DNA of 64,000 bases from Chitinophaga sp. 180180018-3 (GCF_037893185.1 NZ_CP140772.1:3596001-3660000), one strand, 5' to 3'; shown: positions 25,295 through 35,061, counted from the stretch's first letter. The notes: generated from the letters alone by a model not told the origin. A program made the numbers and translations.

Positions 25295-27593
25295 AACCTT
25301 TTCTTTTAGTTGATCTGTAGGGCAGCTGTTTCCCTTGTGCATCAAGGTAGAAATACCACTTATTTTCTTTTACCAGTACAGGGAAAATGTTTTTTTCATA
25401 CCCGCGGCTGATTTGTAACTCATCGTACTTCACGGGGATCACCGGTTTGCCGTCCAGCGCCAGCAGCCCGGATTTGCCATCTTTTACAACTTCAAACAAG
25501 CGGCCATCTTCCAGGTAGTTAATAGTGTTATACACTACCGGTATTACCAGTTTGCCGCCGGTATCTATCACACCGTATCTTTCCCCGCTCTGCACTTTGT
25601 AATAAGGCAATTGGTAGAAGCGGTCGATCTGTTCATATTTCAGCGGAATGAAAATGCTGCCATCCATCCTGATCAGGCCCTGTAATTTGTCTTTTACCAC
25701 TGTTATCAGGTTGTCTTCGAAGGCAGACATATCATCAGCAGTAATCGGGTATACCACGTCGCCCTTACGATTAATAATACCATAGTATTCTTTACTGTTG
25801 ATTGCTTTAGTGGCCACTGCCAGGCCATGCCAGAAGTCGCCAACAAACGCATAGTCTTTAAATACTACCTCTTTTCCGTTGGTATCCAGGAAGACATTAG
25901 CGCGTGGTTCCCCCCAAAGTTTGAGCAGGCCGTCGCTGTAGCTGATATGGGCGCGTCTTTCCTTTTCAGGTACCAGCAGGCGGGAGTACCTGTCCGACTT
26001 AAACTGCCAGTGGGTGCCTGTATACAGCAGGTTGCCGGCCAGATCTGATAAAGTAGTTTGAGGGTTACCATCATTGAGATAGTTGAGCTCCACGATGCGG
26101 TTGGTATCTACGGCGGTATAAAACCCATCCTGTTTCATTTTTCTGATCATCCGTCCGGTGGCATCAGCCATACCGGTGCTATCTTCTCCCTGGCTCACCA
26201 GTAGCAGAGAACTGTTTTGCCATTCAATCCGGTTGTATGCTGTAGGAAGAATTTCTTTGCCTGTTGTGGTATTATACAAGCCGAATTTACCATTCCGGGA
26301 GAGGGCCAGGTAGTTTGCTTTCACAGGCCCGGCATTGGTGCTATCATAAGGATAACCGGGGCCATACTCATCCAGCAAATCGCCCTCGATAAAAGGCAGT
26401 ACAAGGGCTCCGGCAATCTGTGGGAGTGCTGTTTCGCCGTCAGCCAGCTGAATTTCAATGACCGGCTTACTATTCGATACAATATGGATATTGCTGCAGG
26501 CCTGCGATAGTAGCGGTTTTCCATTGGCATCGAACAAATTCCAGCGATTATTTTTGCGGGCTGTAAACCAGCCGGGCATTTTAAAGATATGTTGGTTGCC
26601 CGATATAATAGTCGTTTGCGCAGCTTCTCCATTGGTATTATTGTAAGCATGTATTTCGTTGTATTCCACTGGCACAATGAGTTTGCCGGCTTCATTGATG
26701 ATCCCCTCTTTCCCGTTTCTGCTCACAATGGCGGCGCTGCCGTAAGCTTTTATGGCCTCGTATTCCGGCGGCAGCAGCTCTTTGCCGGTGCTATCTGCCA
26801 GGCCCCATTGATCTTTTACGGCCACCATGAAAGTACCAGTGCTCAGGCCCCGCTCACATTTGTCGTAGATAGCTTTGGTAATCGCTTTTCCGTTGCTGTC
26901 CATGATCCCCAGTTTCCCGTTATCCTCCTCATAAACAAAGAAGGACGCGTTTTCGAAGCGGAGTGCTTCAAAGTTTTTGTAAGATGGCGGAACGAGCACG
27001 GTACCATCTTCGCGGGCAAGCCCTTTATGTGTTCCTTTTGTGATCTCCACCACATTATCCATTACATACGACCGATCCACGTCATCGTAAACGGGGGCCT
27101 GCAGGATCCTGCCGGTTTTTATTTCTCCCCAGCCCCAGCGGCCGGCCTTTCTGATTTTGAACAGATGGGGATGGAGGGATGTTACGTCGTCATATTCTAT
27201 CGGGCAGATGATATTACCAAGCGTATCTATCGCGCCGCATTTGCCGTTGAGTTTTACAGTAACAAAGCAATAGCTCTGAGCAGGATACATATCATCCTTA
27301 TTATTTTCTACCGTAACCTCATCAAATTTAAAAGGGGCGATCACCTTACCGGTAGTGCTGATGGCGCCATAGGCATTGTGTTTTACGCCCACTACCACGC
27401 CATAAAGACTGATATTCTCGAGTTTGTCGATCAGCACTGTACCGGCGCTATGGAGGAATTGTTCCTGGCCATGAATCTTAACTGGTGCTAACGTGCCATC
27501 GAATTCTCCCAGGTAGTCGGCTTCCGTGACCTGTTGGCCCCGGGCCAGGGCACAGGTGAGTAATAAGGGAGCAATGAGTTTCAGGTGCTTCAT
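25284..27593 (-). CDS. WG-repeat protein, secreted (first of a pair)
   Basis: A 769-residue protein with a signal peptide (MKHLKLIAPLLLTCALARGQ) and WG-type repeats along its whole length, for example GKCGAIDTLGNIICPIEYD, GKEGIINEAGKLIVPVEYN and GKSGLLALDGKPVIPVKYD. It is close to its downstream neighbour in length and design, pointing to an old tandem duplication. It is likely periplasmic or surface-exposed. No catalytic site is visible and the function is unknown. Its last codons (AAAGGTTATGACGATTAA) contain the start codon of the second gene. Confidence 0.9.
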   Translation of the reverse strand: MKHLKLIAPLLLTCALARGQQVTEADYLGEFDGTLAPVKIHGQEQFLHSAGTVLIDKLENISLYGVVVGVKHNAYGAISTTGKVIAPFKFDEVTVENNKDDMYPAQSYCFVTVKLNGKCGAIDTLGNIICPIEYDDVTSLHPHLFKIRKAGRWGWGEIKTGRILQAPVYDDVDRSYVMDNVVEITKGTHKGLAREDGTVLVPPSYKNFEALRFENASFFVYEEDNGKLGIMDSNGKAITKAIYDKCERGLSTGTFMVAVKDQWGLADSTGKELLPPEYEAIKAYGSAAIVSRNGKEGIINEAGKLIVPVEYNEIHAYNNTNGEAAQTTIISGNQHIFKMPGWFTARKNNRWNLFDANGKPLLSQACSNIHIVSNSKPVIEIQLADGETALPQIAGALVLPFIEGDLLDEYGPGYPYDSTNAGPVKANYLALSRNGKFGLYNTTTGKEILPTAYNRIEWQNSSLLLVSQGEDSTGMADATGRMIRKMKQDGFYTAVDTNRIVELNYLNDGNPQTTLSDLAGNLLYTGTHWQFKSDRYSRLLVPEKERRAHISYSDGLLKLWGEPRANVFLDTNGKEVVFKDYAFVGDFWHGLAVATKAINSKEYYGIINRKGDVVYPITADDMSAFEDNLITVVKDKLQGLIRMDGSIFIPLKYEQIDRFYQLPYYKVQSGERYGVIDTGGKLVIPVVYNTINYLEDGRLFEVVKDGKSGLLALDGKPVIPVKYDELQISRGYEKNIFPVLVKENKWYFYLDAQGKQLPYRSTKRKGYDD

Positions 27594-27916
27594 AAAAACA
27601 ATCCGGATATGGAATAATATTTAATATATAATCATTGGGTTATTCTGCAAAGATGCTGTGTTTGTTATGAATGCCCAACTTTTGTACTGCTACACTATTA
27701 CTACAGGCAGCTCTACAAAACATCTACATAGCAGATAGACTATTGCTGGTGGCTACTTTACAGGATTTCAGGAAAAACAGGCCGAAAAACAGGATCAGCG
27801 TATTCGTTTATACATCCGTTCAACCATAAAGATGCAGTCGTTTGTTAATTTTTTGTTACGTTTGCCGCTTCCCGAGGTGGGAGTTGTGAACTACAAAAAA
27901 TGGAAAAAACTGTATT
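27594..27916. promoter_or_regulatory. Divergent intergenic region, 323 bp
   Basis: This region separates the WG-repeat pair (leftward) from the phosphatase (rightward). A TACGTTTG box at 27857-27864 matches the Bacteroidota -7 element (TAnnTTTG) for the phosphatase. The only TTTG upstream of it (27841-27844) is too close to be an ordinary -33 box, so the match is tentative. I see no gene or strong hairpin here. Confidence 0.35.
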
Positions 27917-29557
27917 ATGAATGGAATGACAAAAACAATGGTCGCCGCAGTACTGGGCGCGTTTAGCGCGTTACATGGACTTACAGCAGCGGCCCAGCAG
28001 CCAGAACATCCCAGGCTGGTAGTAGGAATAGTAGTAGATCAGATGCGCTGGGATTACCTGTACCGTTACTATGACCGCTATGAAGCAGGTGGTTTCAGGC
28101 GTTTGCTTGGAGAGGGCTTTTCCTGTGAGAATACTTATATCAGTCATCTTCCATCATTTACGGCTGTAGGCCACTCCACAATCTATACCGGCAGTGTGCC
28201 AGCCATCCATGGGATCACGGGCAACGACTGGCCCGACCAGCTCACTGGCAGGAAATGGTATTGTACAGAAGATACGATTGTGCAGCCCGTAGGCAGCAGC
28301 AGCAACGCCGGCCGCATGTCGCCCCGTAACCTGCTGGCCTCCACCATCACCGACGAGCTGCGGCTGGCCACCAACTTCCGTTCTAAAGTGGTAGGCGTTT
28401 CATTGAAAGACAGAGCCTCTATCCTGCCTGCAGGCCATACGCCCAGCGGCGCCTTCTGGTTCGACGACAACAATGGCAACTTCATTACCAGCACCTGGTA
28501 TATGCAGGAACTTCCTGAATGGGTGAAACGCTTCAATGCTAAAAAGGAGCCCGAAGCACTGATGGCGAAGCCCTGGGAAACCTTGTACCCGATGAATACT
28601 TATATACAGAGTACTGCGGACGATGTGAGCTGGGAAGGCACCTTCCCCAATGAAAAGGCCGCCGTGTTTCCACATCACCTGAAAGAAGCCTATAAAAAAG
28701 ATCCAGACAACCTGCGCTCCACACCGGGCGGTAATACACTCACGCTCGATTTCGCGAAAGCAGCAGTGGAAGGCTATGATCTTGGCAACAACACCGTTAC
28801 CGACTTCCTGACAATCAACTGTGCCTCCACCGACTATGTAGGCCATAAATACGGTCCCAACTCCATAGAAGTGGAAGATACCTATCTGCGCCTGGATAAA
28901 GACCTCTCTGCTTTTTTCCAGTTCCTCGATGGCCGCGTGGGCAAAGGTAATTACCTGGTATTCCTGACAGCGGATCATGGCGCTGCTCATGCCATCAAAT
29001 TCATGCAGGAACATCAACTGCCTGCCGGTCAGGTAGAAACCAGGAAGCAGCTGGAAGGCCTGAACAAAATACTGAGTGATCGTTTCGGTGTGGCGGGTTT
29101 AGCCACATCCTTCATGAACTACCATATCAGCTTTGATAAAGCTAAAATTGCAGCCTCGAAACTGGATTACGATGCCGTGAAGAAAGCTAGCATCAATTAC
29201 TTTGAAGCGCTGCCTGGCATCCAGTTCGCTGCCGACCTCGATAATATTGGTACCAACCCATTGCCCGAACCCATCAATACCATGGCCATTAATGGCTACA
29301 ATCGTAAACGTACCGGTGCAGTTATTGTAATACCTGAACCCGGATGGTTCGAAGGTTCGCTGAAAGGCACTACGCATGGCAACTGGAATCCGTTCGATAT
29401 TCACATTCCGCTTGTGTTCATGGGCTGGCATGTAAAACATGGCGCCAGCAACGAAACCGTGCACATGACGGATATTGCGGCAACGCTTGCAGCGATGCTA
29501 CATATACAGATGCCGAATGGATGTGTGGGGAAACCGGTGAAAGAAATTACGAATTAG
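27917..29557 (+). CDS. PafA-type alkaline phosphatase, secreted
   Basis: A 546-residue phosphatase of the alkaline phosphatase/phosphodiesterase superfamily. The signal peptide ends near AAAQQ (residues 22-28). Asp41 (VVDQMRWDYL) is a likely zinc ligand and Thr82 (SFTAVGHSTIYTGS) the predicted nucleophile, as in the Thr-type PafA enzymes. Other metal ligands are in LTADHGAAH and GTTHGNWNPFD. PafA enzymes release phosphate from diverse phosphomonoesters in the periplasm. It converges with a phospholipase C gene, a sensible partner. The last codons (EITN stop) lie inside a long inverted repeat. Confidence 0.93.
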   Translation: MNGMTKTMVAAVLGAFSALHGLTAAAQQPEHPRLVVGIVVDQMRWDYLYRYYDRYEAGGFRRLLGEGFSCENTYISHLPSFTAVGHSTIYTGSVPAIHGITGNDWPDQLTGRKWYCTEDTIVQPVGSSSNAGRMSPRNLLASTITDELRLATNFRSKVVGVSLKDRASILPAGHTPSGAFWFDDNNGNFITSTWYMQELPEWVKRFNAKKEPEALMAKPWETLYPMNTYIQSTADDVSWEGTFPNEKAAVFPHHLKEAYKKDPDNLRSTPGGNTLTLDFAKAAVEGYDLGNNTVTDFLTINCASTDYVGHKYGPNSIEVEDTYLRLDKDLSAFFQFLDGRVGKGNYLVFLTADHGAAHAIKFMQEHQLPAGQVETRKQLEGLNKILSDRFGVAGLATSFMNYHISFDKAKIAASKLDYDAVKKASINYFEALPGIQFAADLDNIGTNPLPEPINTMAINGYNRKRTGAVIVIPEPGWFEGSLKGTTHGNWNPFDIHIPLVFMGWHVKHGASNETVHMTDIAATLAAMLHIQMPNGCVGKPVKEITN

Positions 29558-29659
29558 GAATTAGGAATTACGAAATGCATAGGAGATATAAGCGAATTAT
29601 TATGTTATTCGCTTATATCTCCTATGCATTTCGTAATTCCTAATTCCTAATTCGTAATT
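29545..29659. terminator. 53-bp perfect inverted repeat between convergent genes
   Basis: The left arm (29545-29597) and right arm (29607-29659) are exact complements over 53 bp with a 9-nt loop (TATTATGTT). The left arm starts AATTACGAATTAGGAATTAG and includes the stop codon of the phosphatase; the right arm ends 1 bp before the phospholipase stop. It is probably a bidirectional terminator or RNA-stabilising hairpin. Its arm length is far above ordinary terminators, and it shares GAATTACGAA words with the sites at 50829, 52175 and 32241. Confidence 0.85.
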
Positions 29660-29660
29660 C

Positions 29661-32189
29661 TCAGACAGCAGCTCCCATAAATGGATCCGTTCTCCCCTCT
29701 TCTCCTGTTTCTACCCGGCCGGCATAGCGTTGGCTAAAAGTGTCAACTGCGGCGGTTTTAACGGTGAAGTCGTACCAATGCAGGCTTTTCTGCAACGGCA
29801 ATATCAGATCGAGGGTGGCGCCTGCAGCAATGCTCCGGCGAATGTCTTTTCCGTTATATGCATTGTCGCTGATGATCAGGTCGTGGGCAGTGCTATCGTG
29901 ATTGGCTATACGTAGCAGGATGTTTCCGGTGGCTTTCTTTTTGGCAACATCATAACTAAGCTGTATATCGAGCCGGGGATGCGAAGCGGCGCCTTTGAAT
30001 TCGCGGTAGAAACCATTCGGGCCGCATAGATGCAGGTGATATTGCCTGCCCGGAAACGCGCTGACAGGCCATTCGTAGCTGATAGTATCGCCTGCAGCTA
30101 CTGCAAAGGCCCAGCTACGGGCATTATCTGTTTCACCGGAGTGAGGATCTTTAAATGGAAGATGTGTGTATACCGTAAACGGAGCACCGGCCGACTGGTT
30201 GCCGAACAGTTGCGTACCCGCCTGCATACTTATCTGCAACTGGTCCTGATCGGGCTGCCAACGTGCATCGGCAAGCAGTTCATATGGCAGCGCACAGGAT
30301 AAGCGGGTACCTTTTTCCTGTTGCAGGATGGGTAGCTTTTTCCCATTAAGATGAGCGGAGATATCGCTGGCCGATACTTTCTTAAAATCGCCCGGGGCGG
30401 GTTTGAAGCGCGCATTATTGATGCCTTCTACCATCTTCCGCTGATCCAGGTAGATCTGTTTATCCGGAGTGGTAGCTGTAAACGGACTAAACACCGAAGT
30501 AAGATCACCGCAGATCGTGCGCCGCCATTTGCTGATATTATCGATATGCACCTGTTTGTTTAGTTTCCTGCTGAAAAATGTTTCCAGGAATTGAAGCGTG
30601 GAAGTATGATCAAATACTTCAGAACAAACCTTGCCACCGCGGCTCCAGGGAGAGGCAATGATCATGGGCACCCGGAATCCCAGTCCTACCGGGGCTTCCC
30701 TGGCCTGTTTTTCACTGACCCCCTGTTTTAATTCGTGTGCCAGTCGAACGTGCTCTATTTCCGTATCCATACCAGCTGAACATTTTCCTGTGCCGGGTTT
30801 GTTATTATCGCAGATGGAGAACGGTACCACATGATCAAAATAGCCATCGTTCTCATCGTAGGTAACTATAAAAATGGTTTTCTTCCAGACCTCCGGGTTC
30901 TCTGTTAATATATCCAGTATTTCTGAAACGTACCAGGCGCCATACCAGGGAGCGCTGGGATGATCTGAAAAATTCTGTGGTCCGGCCAGCCAGCTTACCT
31001 GGGGTAATTTTCCACTGTTTACATCTGTCCTGAACTGGTGTAATACATCTCCCGCAGGCATGGTAATTTCTCTTTCAGTATTGCCATCCTTATAACTCAC
31101 CGAGGTGATGCTCCGGTATTGCGGATCGTTGCTGTTAGTCACAAATGCCCGTTGATACAGGGCTTTCTGCGCAGGTGTCAGTTGCTCAAAACTTTCTTTA
31201 TTCCATCGTTGTAACTCACGGGTTGTATTGTCGAGCACTTCCTGTTTTTTAGAGATGCTGGTCCGGATCTTTTCCGCCGCATCATCGGACGAAGGACTGG
31301 CTTCCTGAAGTTTATTGATCTCATCGGGTAGCGTTTCCACCTGACGCAGGAGGCCATTGATATAACGTTCAGAAAACTTCACATTAAAGGCCGCAAAAAA
31401 CTCGAGCAGGTTACAGCCAAAATTCGCCAGCCAGGCTCTTTCTTCTCCCTTAAATCCGCCTCCACAGCTAATCTCGTTCTGATAGAATTTCCACGAGATG
31501 CTATTATCTTCCAGTACTTCAGGAAATGTTTTCCAGGGTAGTTTGGCGTAACTGTAGTCATCGTTACGGATATGTGCCTTGGGCAAACCATCCACGGGCT
31601 CCACAATTTTGCCGGTCCAGAAAAACGACCGGTTAGGTGTGGTGCTCGTCATTGCAGAACAGAAGTTCTGGTCGCATACCGTGAAAGCATCTGCCATGGC
31701 GTAATTGAAAGGAATATCTTCGCGGGTGTAATAGCCCATGGTAAGCGGCATACCTGCATATTCTTTATTACCTGGTCTTTTGGCGATCAGCCACTTGTCG
31801 TATTTACCCTTATTGTAAGCATCTACCTGGCTGGGCCGGGAATGCGGCAGGTCGCCCATCCAGGTGGCTTTTGTATCTTTTATATTGAGCCTGAACGGCG
31901 CAAACGTATCTCCGTTTCCGTTAGTCTGGAACCATACCGGTGTTGCACCAGGCTGCCAGGCTGCGCGGGGATCATTGAAACCACGCACTCCCTGCAGCGT
32001 ACCAAAACAGTGATCAAAGGATCTGTTTTCCTGCATAAGGATCACGATATGTTCAGCATCAAGGAACGTACTGCCGGGACGCGGATCAATAGCGAGTGCG
32101 CGTTGCACAGAGGCAGGCAGCATGGTTGACAGGCCGGCAGCGCCGGAAAGCAATACGGATTTCTTTAAAAATTCTCTGCGGGAATCCAT
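29661..32189 (-). CDS. Phosphocholine-preferring phospholipase C, Tat-exported
   Basis: An 842-residue enzyme of the PlcN/PlcH (phosphoesterase) family. It starts with a twin-arginine signal, SRREFLKK at residues 3-10, followed by a hydrophobic stretch and ALA. The catalytic N-terminal domain has the family block EHIVILMQENRSFDHCFGTL at about 47-66 and the later TYDENDGYFDHVVP and GFRVPMIIASPWSRGG. The C-terminal 200 residues form two beta-sandwich domains typical of this family. It cleaves phosphatidylcholine or sphingomyelin to release phosphocholine. The convergent phosphatase could then free phosphate. Confidence 0.95.
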   Translation of the reverse strand: MDSRREFLKKSVLLSGAAGLSTMLPASVQRALAIDPRPGSTFLDAEHIVILMQENRSFDHCFGTLQGVRGFNDPRAAWQPGATPVWFQTNGNGDTFAPFRLNIKDTKATWMGDLPHSRPSQVDAYNKGKYDKWLIAKRPGNKEYAGMPLTMGYYTREDIPFNYAMADAFTVCDQNFCSAMTSTTPNRSFFWTGKIVEPVDGLPKAHIRNDDYSYAKLPWKTFPEVLEDNSISWKFYQNEISCGGGFKGEERAWLANFGCNLLEFFAAFNVKFSERYINGLLRQVETLPDEINKLQEASPSSDDAAEKIRTSISKKQEVLDNTTRELQRWNKESFEQLTPAQKALYQRAFVTNSNDPQYRSITSVSYKDGNTEREITMPAGDVLHQFRTDVNSGKLPQVSWLAGPQNFSDHPSAPWYGAWYVSEILDILTENPEVWKKTIFIVTYDENDGYFDHVVPFSICDNNKPGTGKCSAGMDTEIEHVRLAHELKQGVSEKQAREAPVGLGFRVPMIIASPWSRGGKVCSEVFDHTSTLQFLETFFSRKLNKQVHIDNISKWRRTICGDLTSVFSPFTATTPDKQIYLDQRKMVEGINNARFKPAPGDFKKVSASDISAHLNGKKLPILQQEKGTRLSCALPYELLADARWQPDQDQLQISMQAGTQLFGNQSAGAPFTVYTHLPFKDPHSGETDNARSWAFAVAAGDTISYEWPVSAFPGRQYHLHLCGPNGFYREFKGAASHPRLDIQLSYDVAKKKATGNILLRIANHDSTAHDLIISDNAYNGKDIRRSIAAGATLDLILPLQKSLHWYDFTVKTAAVDTFSQRYAGRVETGEEGRTDPFMGAAV

Positions 32190-32240
32190 GGAGCGGTTTG
32201 AATAATTTAGTTCGTTCGAACAAAATAGGAAATATTCTTA

Positions 32241-33080
32241 TTAATTCGTAATTCTTCGGAAAGCTTCCGGCGATGTTCCTGTATGCTTTTTGAAGAATGT
32301 GGTAAAATAAGAAATACTCTCAAATCCCAGCTCGGCAGCTATTTCTGTTACTGATAACGCCGTATGATATAACAAACGCTGCGCTTCTATCACTACTCTT
32401 TTCCTGATCAGCTCTCCACTGGACGTGTTCCTGCATAGCTGACATAATTTATTGAGATAATTGGTGGTGATATGTAACCTGGCCGCGTAGAATGATGGTA
32501 TCCGCACGGTTTTGTAATGCTCTTCCAACAGCCATTCGAACTGGCGGATTCTTTCTTCCTTGTTGTCTGCGTGGGTGATGTTGTTGCCCCTGTCACTATG
32601 CTGATCCAGCATGCAAAGCAATATGTTTAAGTAAGAGCGCAGTACTCTTCTTGCCCCGCGCGATTGCGCCAGGAATTCTTCTTCCATCAGCTGGCATAAT
32701 TGTATCCATTTATTCAGCTGATGCCCGTTGAGTGCTACAAAGTTGCTGCTGTCTTTAGCCAGAAAGGAAAACTGGTAGAGCACATTACTATTGTAGCGCA
32801 GCGAGAAAAAATCTTCCGTAAAACATACTACCTGCCCTGTGCCTTTTGGCAGGCTGCAGATGCTGTTTGGTTTCAGACATACTACACCGGTTCCTTCAAT
32901 GGGGATGATTTCATTGTCTACCGTCAATGTGCCCGTTGCTGCAAACAGGCACAGTAACAGGTAGCAGCCAAGCCTGTGTGGCTCCCCGGCCCGGGGAATT
33001 CTTCCGTACAGTGCGTCCAGGCTACCTGTCCAGAAGGTATTCCCCTCAATGGTGATCAGCTCAATTCCGTCTGCTTTCAT
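32241..33080 (-). CDS. AraC-family transcriptional regulator
   Basis: A 279-residue regulator with a cupin-like N-terminal sensor (about 1-150; EIIPIEGTGVVCLKPNS) and a C-terminal AraC domain (about 185-278). The second helix-turn-helix is VTEIAAELGFESISYFTTFFKKHTGTSPEAFR. Its start is 1 bp after the stop of the barrel-protein gene, so it is probably cotranscribed with the copper-type cluster. Its last residues, RRITN and the stop, are encoded by a GAATTACGAATTAA word of the repeat family seen elsewhere in this window. Confidence 0.92.
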   Translation of the reverse strand: MKADGIELITIEGNTFWTGSLDALYGRIPRAGEPHRLGCYLLLCLFAATGTLTVDNEIIPIEGTGVVCLKPNSICSLPKGTGQVVCFTEDFFSLRYNSNVLYQFSFLAKDSSNFVALNGHQLNKWIQLCQLMEEEFLAQSRGARRVLRSYLNILLCMLDQHSDRGNNITHADNKEERIRQFEWLLEEHYKTVRIPSFYAARLHITTNYLNKLCQLCRNTSSGELIRKRVVIEAQRLLYHTALSVTEIAAELGFESISYFTTFFKKHTGTSPEAFRRITN

Positions 33081-33081
33081 G

Positions 33082-34008
33082 CTAAAATAAATAGGTTACA
33101 TGTACCATGGCGCGGTTGCCGGCTCTTACTTTCATGTCGGCCAGTTGTTGTGAGATGACCGGCTGGAAATTAGCACCTGCAGAGATGTTGCCCATGGTAG
33201 CTTCCAACCCTGCTGTGGCCATCAGGGAATATCCGCCGGAAACATCGACATTGATTTTCTTCGCTTCCCGGTCTTTTGCAGCTGTTTCGTAAAGCACGCC
33301 GGCATTGGGCGACAGCGTTACTTTCTCTGCTACTCTTATTTTATAATAGGCGAGCACATTGGCAGTGAATTTATTTCCGTACTGATAATCGTACCGGTTG
33401 TTGCTATTGATTTTGTAACTGACATTGGCATTGAGTCCCAGGTCCATCAACCGGATATCATAGGCTGCATTCAGCGTAAAGTCAACGCTCCCCGTTCCCA
33501 GCTGGAAATTATTGGGGGTGTCTTCACTCTCCTTTCGTTCCGCCGGTTCATATTTTCCGGTAGGCACTTTCATGCCCCCGCCTATCCACAGCGATTGTAC
33601 CAGCAACTTGTTATGCCGCGTAGTATGCTGATTGCTCAGTAGCTGGTAGTAGCCTACCACCGCAATATCGCCGAGGCCGGATCTGCGGGTGGTAAGGCCC
33701 TGGTTTTCGCGGCTGTTGAAATTGACGGGTGCAAATCCCAGCACCCGAAACCTGCGGCCAATATTCCAGCCACCCCACAATTCAGCCGTCTGGTAAGTTT
33801 CGTCGGTAGTGAGGTAAGAGGTGGTACCACCCGGGCCCAGATGGGAACGCAGGGTTTTGTACTGATATCTGAGCCCTATAAACTTCTTCTTAAAATCAGG
33901 CAGTAGTCCGATGTAATAGCTGCCCACACCGCATCCACAGATATCGCAGGCTTTTGTAACAACTGCTGCGGAGAACAAAAATATCGTCAGTAATATTGCT
34001 TTTCTCAT
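33082..34008 (-). CDS. CDICGCG-type exported protein, probable outer-membrane barrel
   Basis: A 308-residue protein. The ATG at 34008 gives a signal peptide cleaved near KA, leaving the mature N-terminus CDICGCGVGSYYIG (Cys21, Cys24, Cys26). That Cys-rich start could bind a soft metal. The rest is made of amphipathic strands (FIGLRYQYKTLRS, GLGDIAVVGYYQLL, FTANVLAYYKIRV) ending in MVHVTYLF, as expected for an outer-membrane beta-barrel. It lies between a di-haem peroxidase and an AraC regulator in a leftward operon. A role in copper uptake or release is inferred from neighbours. Confidence 0.75.
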   Translation of the reverse strand: MRKAILLTIFLFSAAVVTKACDICGCGVGSYYIGLLPDFKKKFIGLRYQYKTLRSHLGPGGTTSYLTTDETYQTAELWGGWNIGRRFRVLGFAPVNFNSRENQGLTTRRSGLGDIAVVGYYQLLSNQHTTRHNKLLVQSLWIGGGMKVPTGKYEPAERKESEDTPNNFQLGTGSVDFTLNAAYDIRLMDLGLNANVSYKINSNNRYDYQYGNKFTANVLAYYKIRVAEKVTLSPNAGVLYETAAKDREAKKINVDVSGGYSLMATAGLEATMGNISAGANFQPVISQQLADMKVRAGNRAMVHVTYLF

Positions 34009-34018
34009 CTTGTTATAT

Positions 34019-35056
34019 TTATTGTGCTTCCTCTGAAAATCTTTTATCATCGATAAAATGGCGGTCATTCAGCGTTTGAAGGAAAGCCAGCAACTGATCC
34101 TGCTCTTTGTCGGTCAGCGAAATGCCTGGTTTACCATTTTTCTTCAACAGCGGATCCAGTGTAGGCATATCCGTTATTTCAGACACATAATGCGTGAGCA
34201 CGCCTTTCAATGAATAGAAGCGGCCATCGTGCATATAAGGAGCCGTATAGGCCAGGTTACGCAGACTCGGCACTTTGAATGCATATTTATCTTCCTCCCG
34301 GAGTGTAACGGCATAGCGGCCTACATCGTTGTTAGGCCCTACGCCGATACCATTGTTGCGGAAAGAATGATCCGTAAACAATGGCTCACGGTGACAACTA
34401 TTGCAGTGCTGCTGAAACAGGGCGTAGCCTTGCTTTTCATCGGCCGTAAAAGCAGCATTCTGTCCGCGCATGACGCTGTCGTATTTCGACTGGTCACTGA
34501 CCAGCATCACCATAAACTGCGACAATGCTTTCATCATCCTCGCACTCGTGATCTCCGGGCTACCAAAGGCTTTCCGGAACAATTCGGGATATGCGGAAGT
34601 GTTGCGCAGCTTCTTCAGAACGTTATCGATCGATTCATCCATTTCCACGGGGTTAGTGATCGGCGCCACTGGTTGCAGATCCAGGTCAAACACACCGCCA
34701 TCCCACATGAACGAAGGGTTCCAGGCAAGGTTCATGATCGGTGGGGAGTTGCGGCTCCCCAACCGGTCGTCGATACCATGACTTACATCATGCCCGTGAT
34801 GAGTGAACGCAGAAGATTGCATATGACAGAACCCGCAGGAGATCGTATTATTGCGCGATAACCGGGGTTCATAAAACAACTTCCTTCCCAGCTCAAACCC
34901 TTCCTTCGTCACCTGATTATTAGCAAACTTGTAGGCCGGTTCCGGGAATCCGGCCGGCGACCTGAATCCAATGAAAGCGATAATCTGTTCACTTTTACTA
35001 CAGGCAAACAGGAATAATGCCAGGCTTGCCAGCAGACACCATTGCAGCTTACTCAT
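34019..35056 (-). CDS. Di-haem cytochrome c peroxidase/MbnH-like lipoprotein
   Basis: A 345-residue protein with lipobox LFAC and Cys19. Two c-type haem sites are present: Cys74-x-x-Cys77-His78 (CGFCH) and Cys218-x-x-Cys221-His222 (CNSCH). Length and spacing fit the bacterial CCP/MauG family. Beside an MbnP-like gene it is most like MbnH, a MauG relative that oxidises a tryptophan of MbnP to kynurenine; that role is inferred from context, and ordinary peroxidase activity is possible. It ends 10 bp before the barrel gene and starts 5 bp after the MbnP-like stop. Confidence 0.9.
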   Translation of the reverse strand: MSKLQWCLLASLALFLFACSKSEQIIAFIGFRSPAGFPEPAYKFANNQVTKEGFELGRKLFYEPRLSRNNTISCGFCHMQSSAFTHHGHDVSHGIDDRLGSRNSPPIMNLAWNPSFMWDGGVFDLDLQPVAPITNPVEMDESIDNVLKKLRNTSAYPELFRKAFGSPEITSARMMKALSQFMVMLVSDQSKYDSVMRGQNAAFTADEKQGYALFQQHCNSCHREPLFTDHSFRNNGIGVGPNNDVGRYAVTLREEDKYAFKVPSLRNLAYTAPYMHDGRFYSLKGVLTHYVSEITDMPTLDPLLKKNGKPGISLTDKEQDQLLAFLQTLNDRHFIDDKRFSEEAQ

Positions 35057-35061
35057 ATGGC

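Noticed and set aside
26589..27491. Rightward 300-codon open frame inside the first WG-repeat gene
   Set aside because: It is antisense to strongly periodic WG-repeat coding sequence and has no domain; repetitive coding strands often leave long antisense frames.
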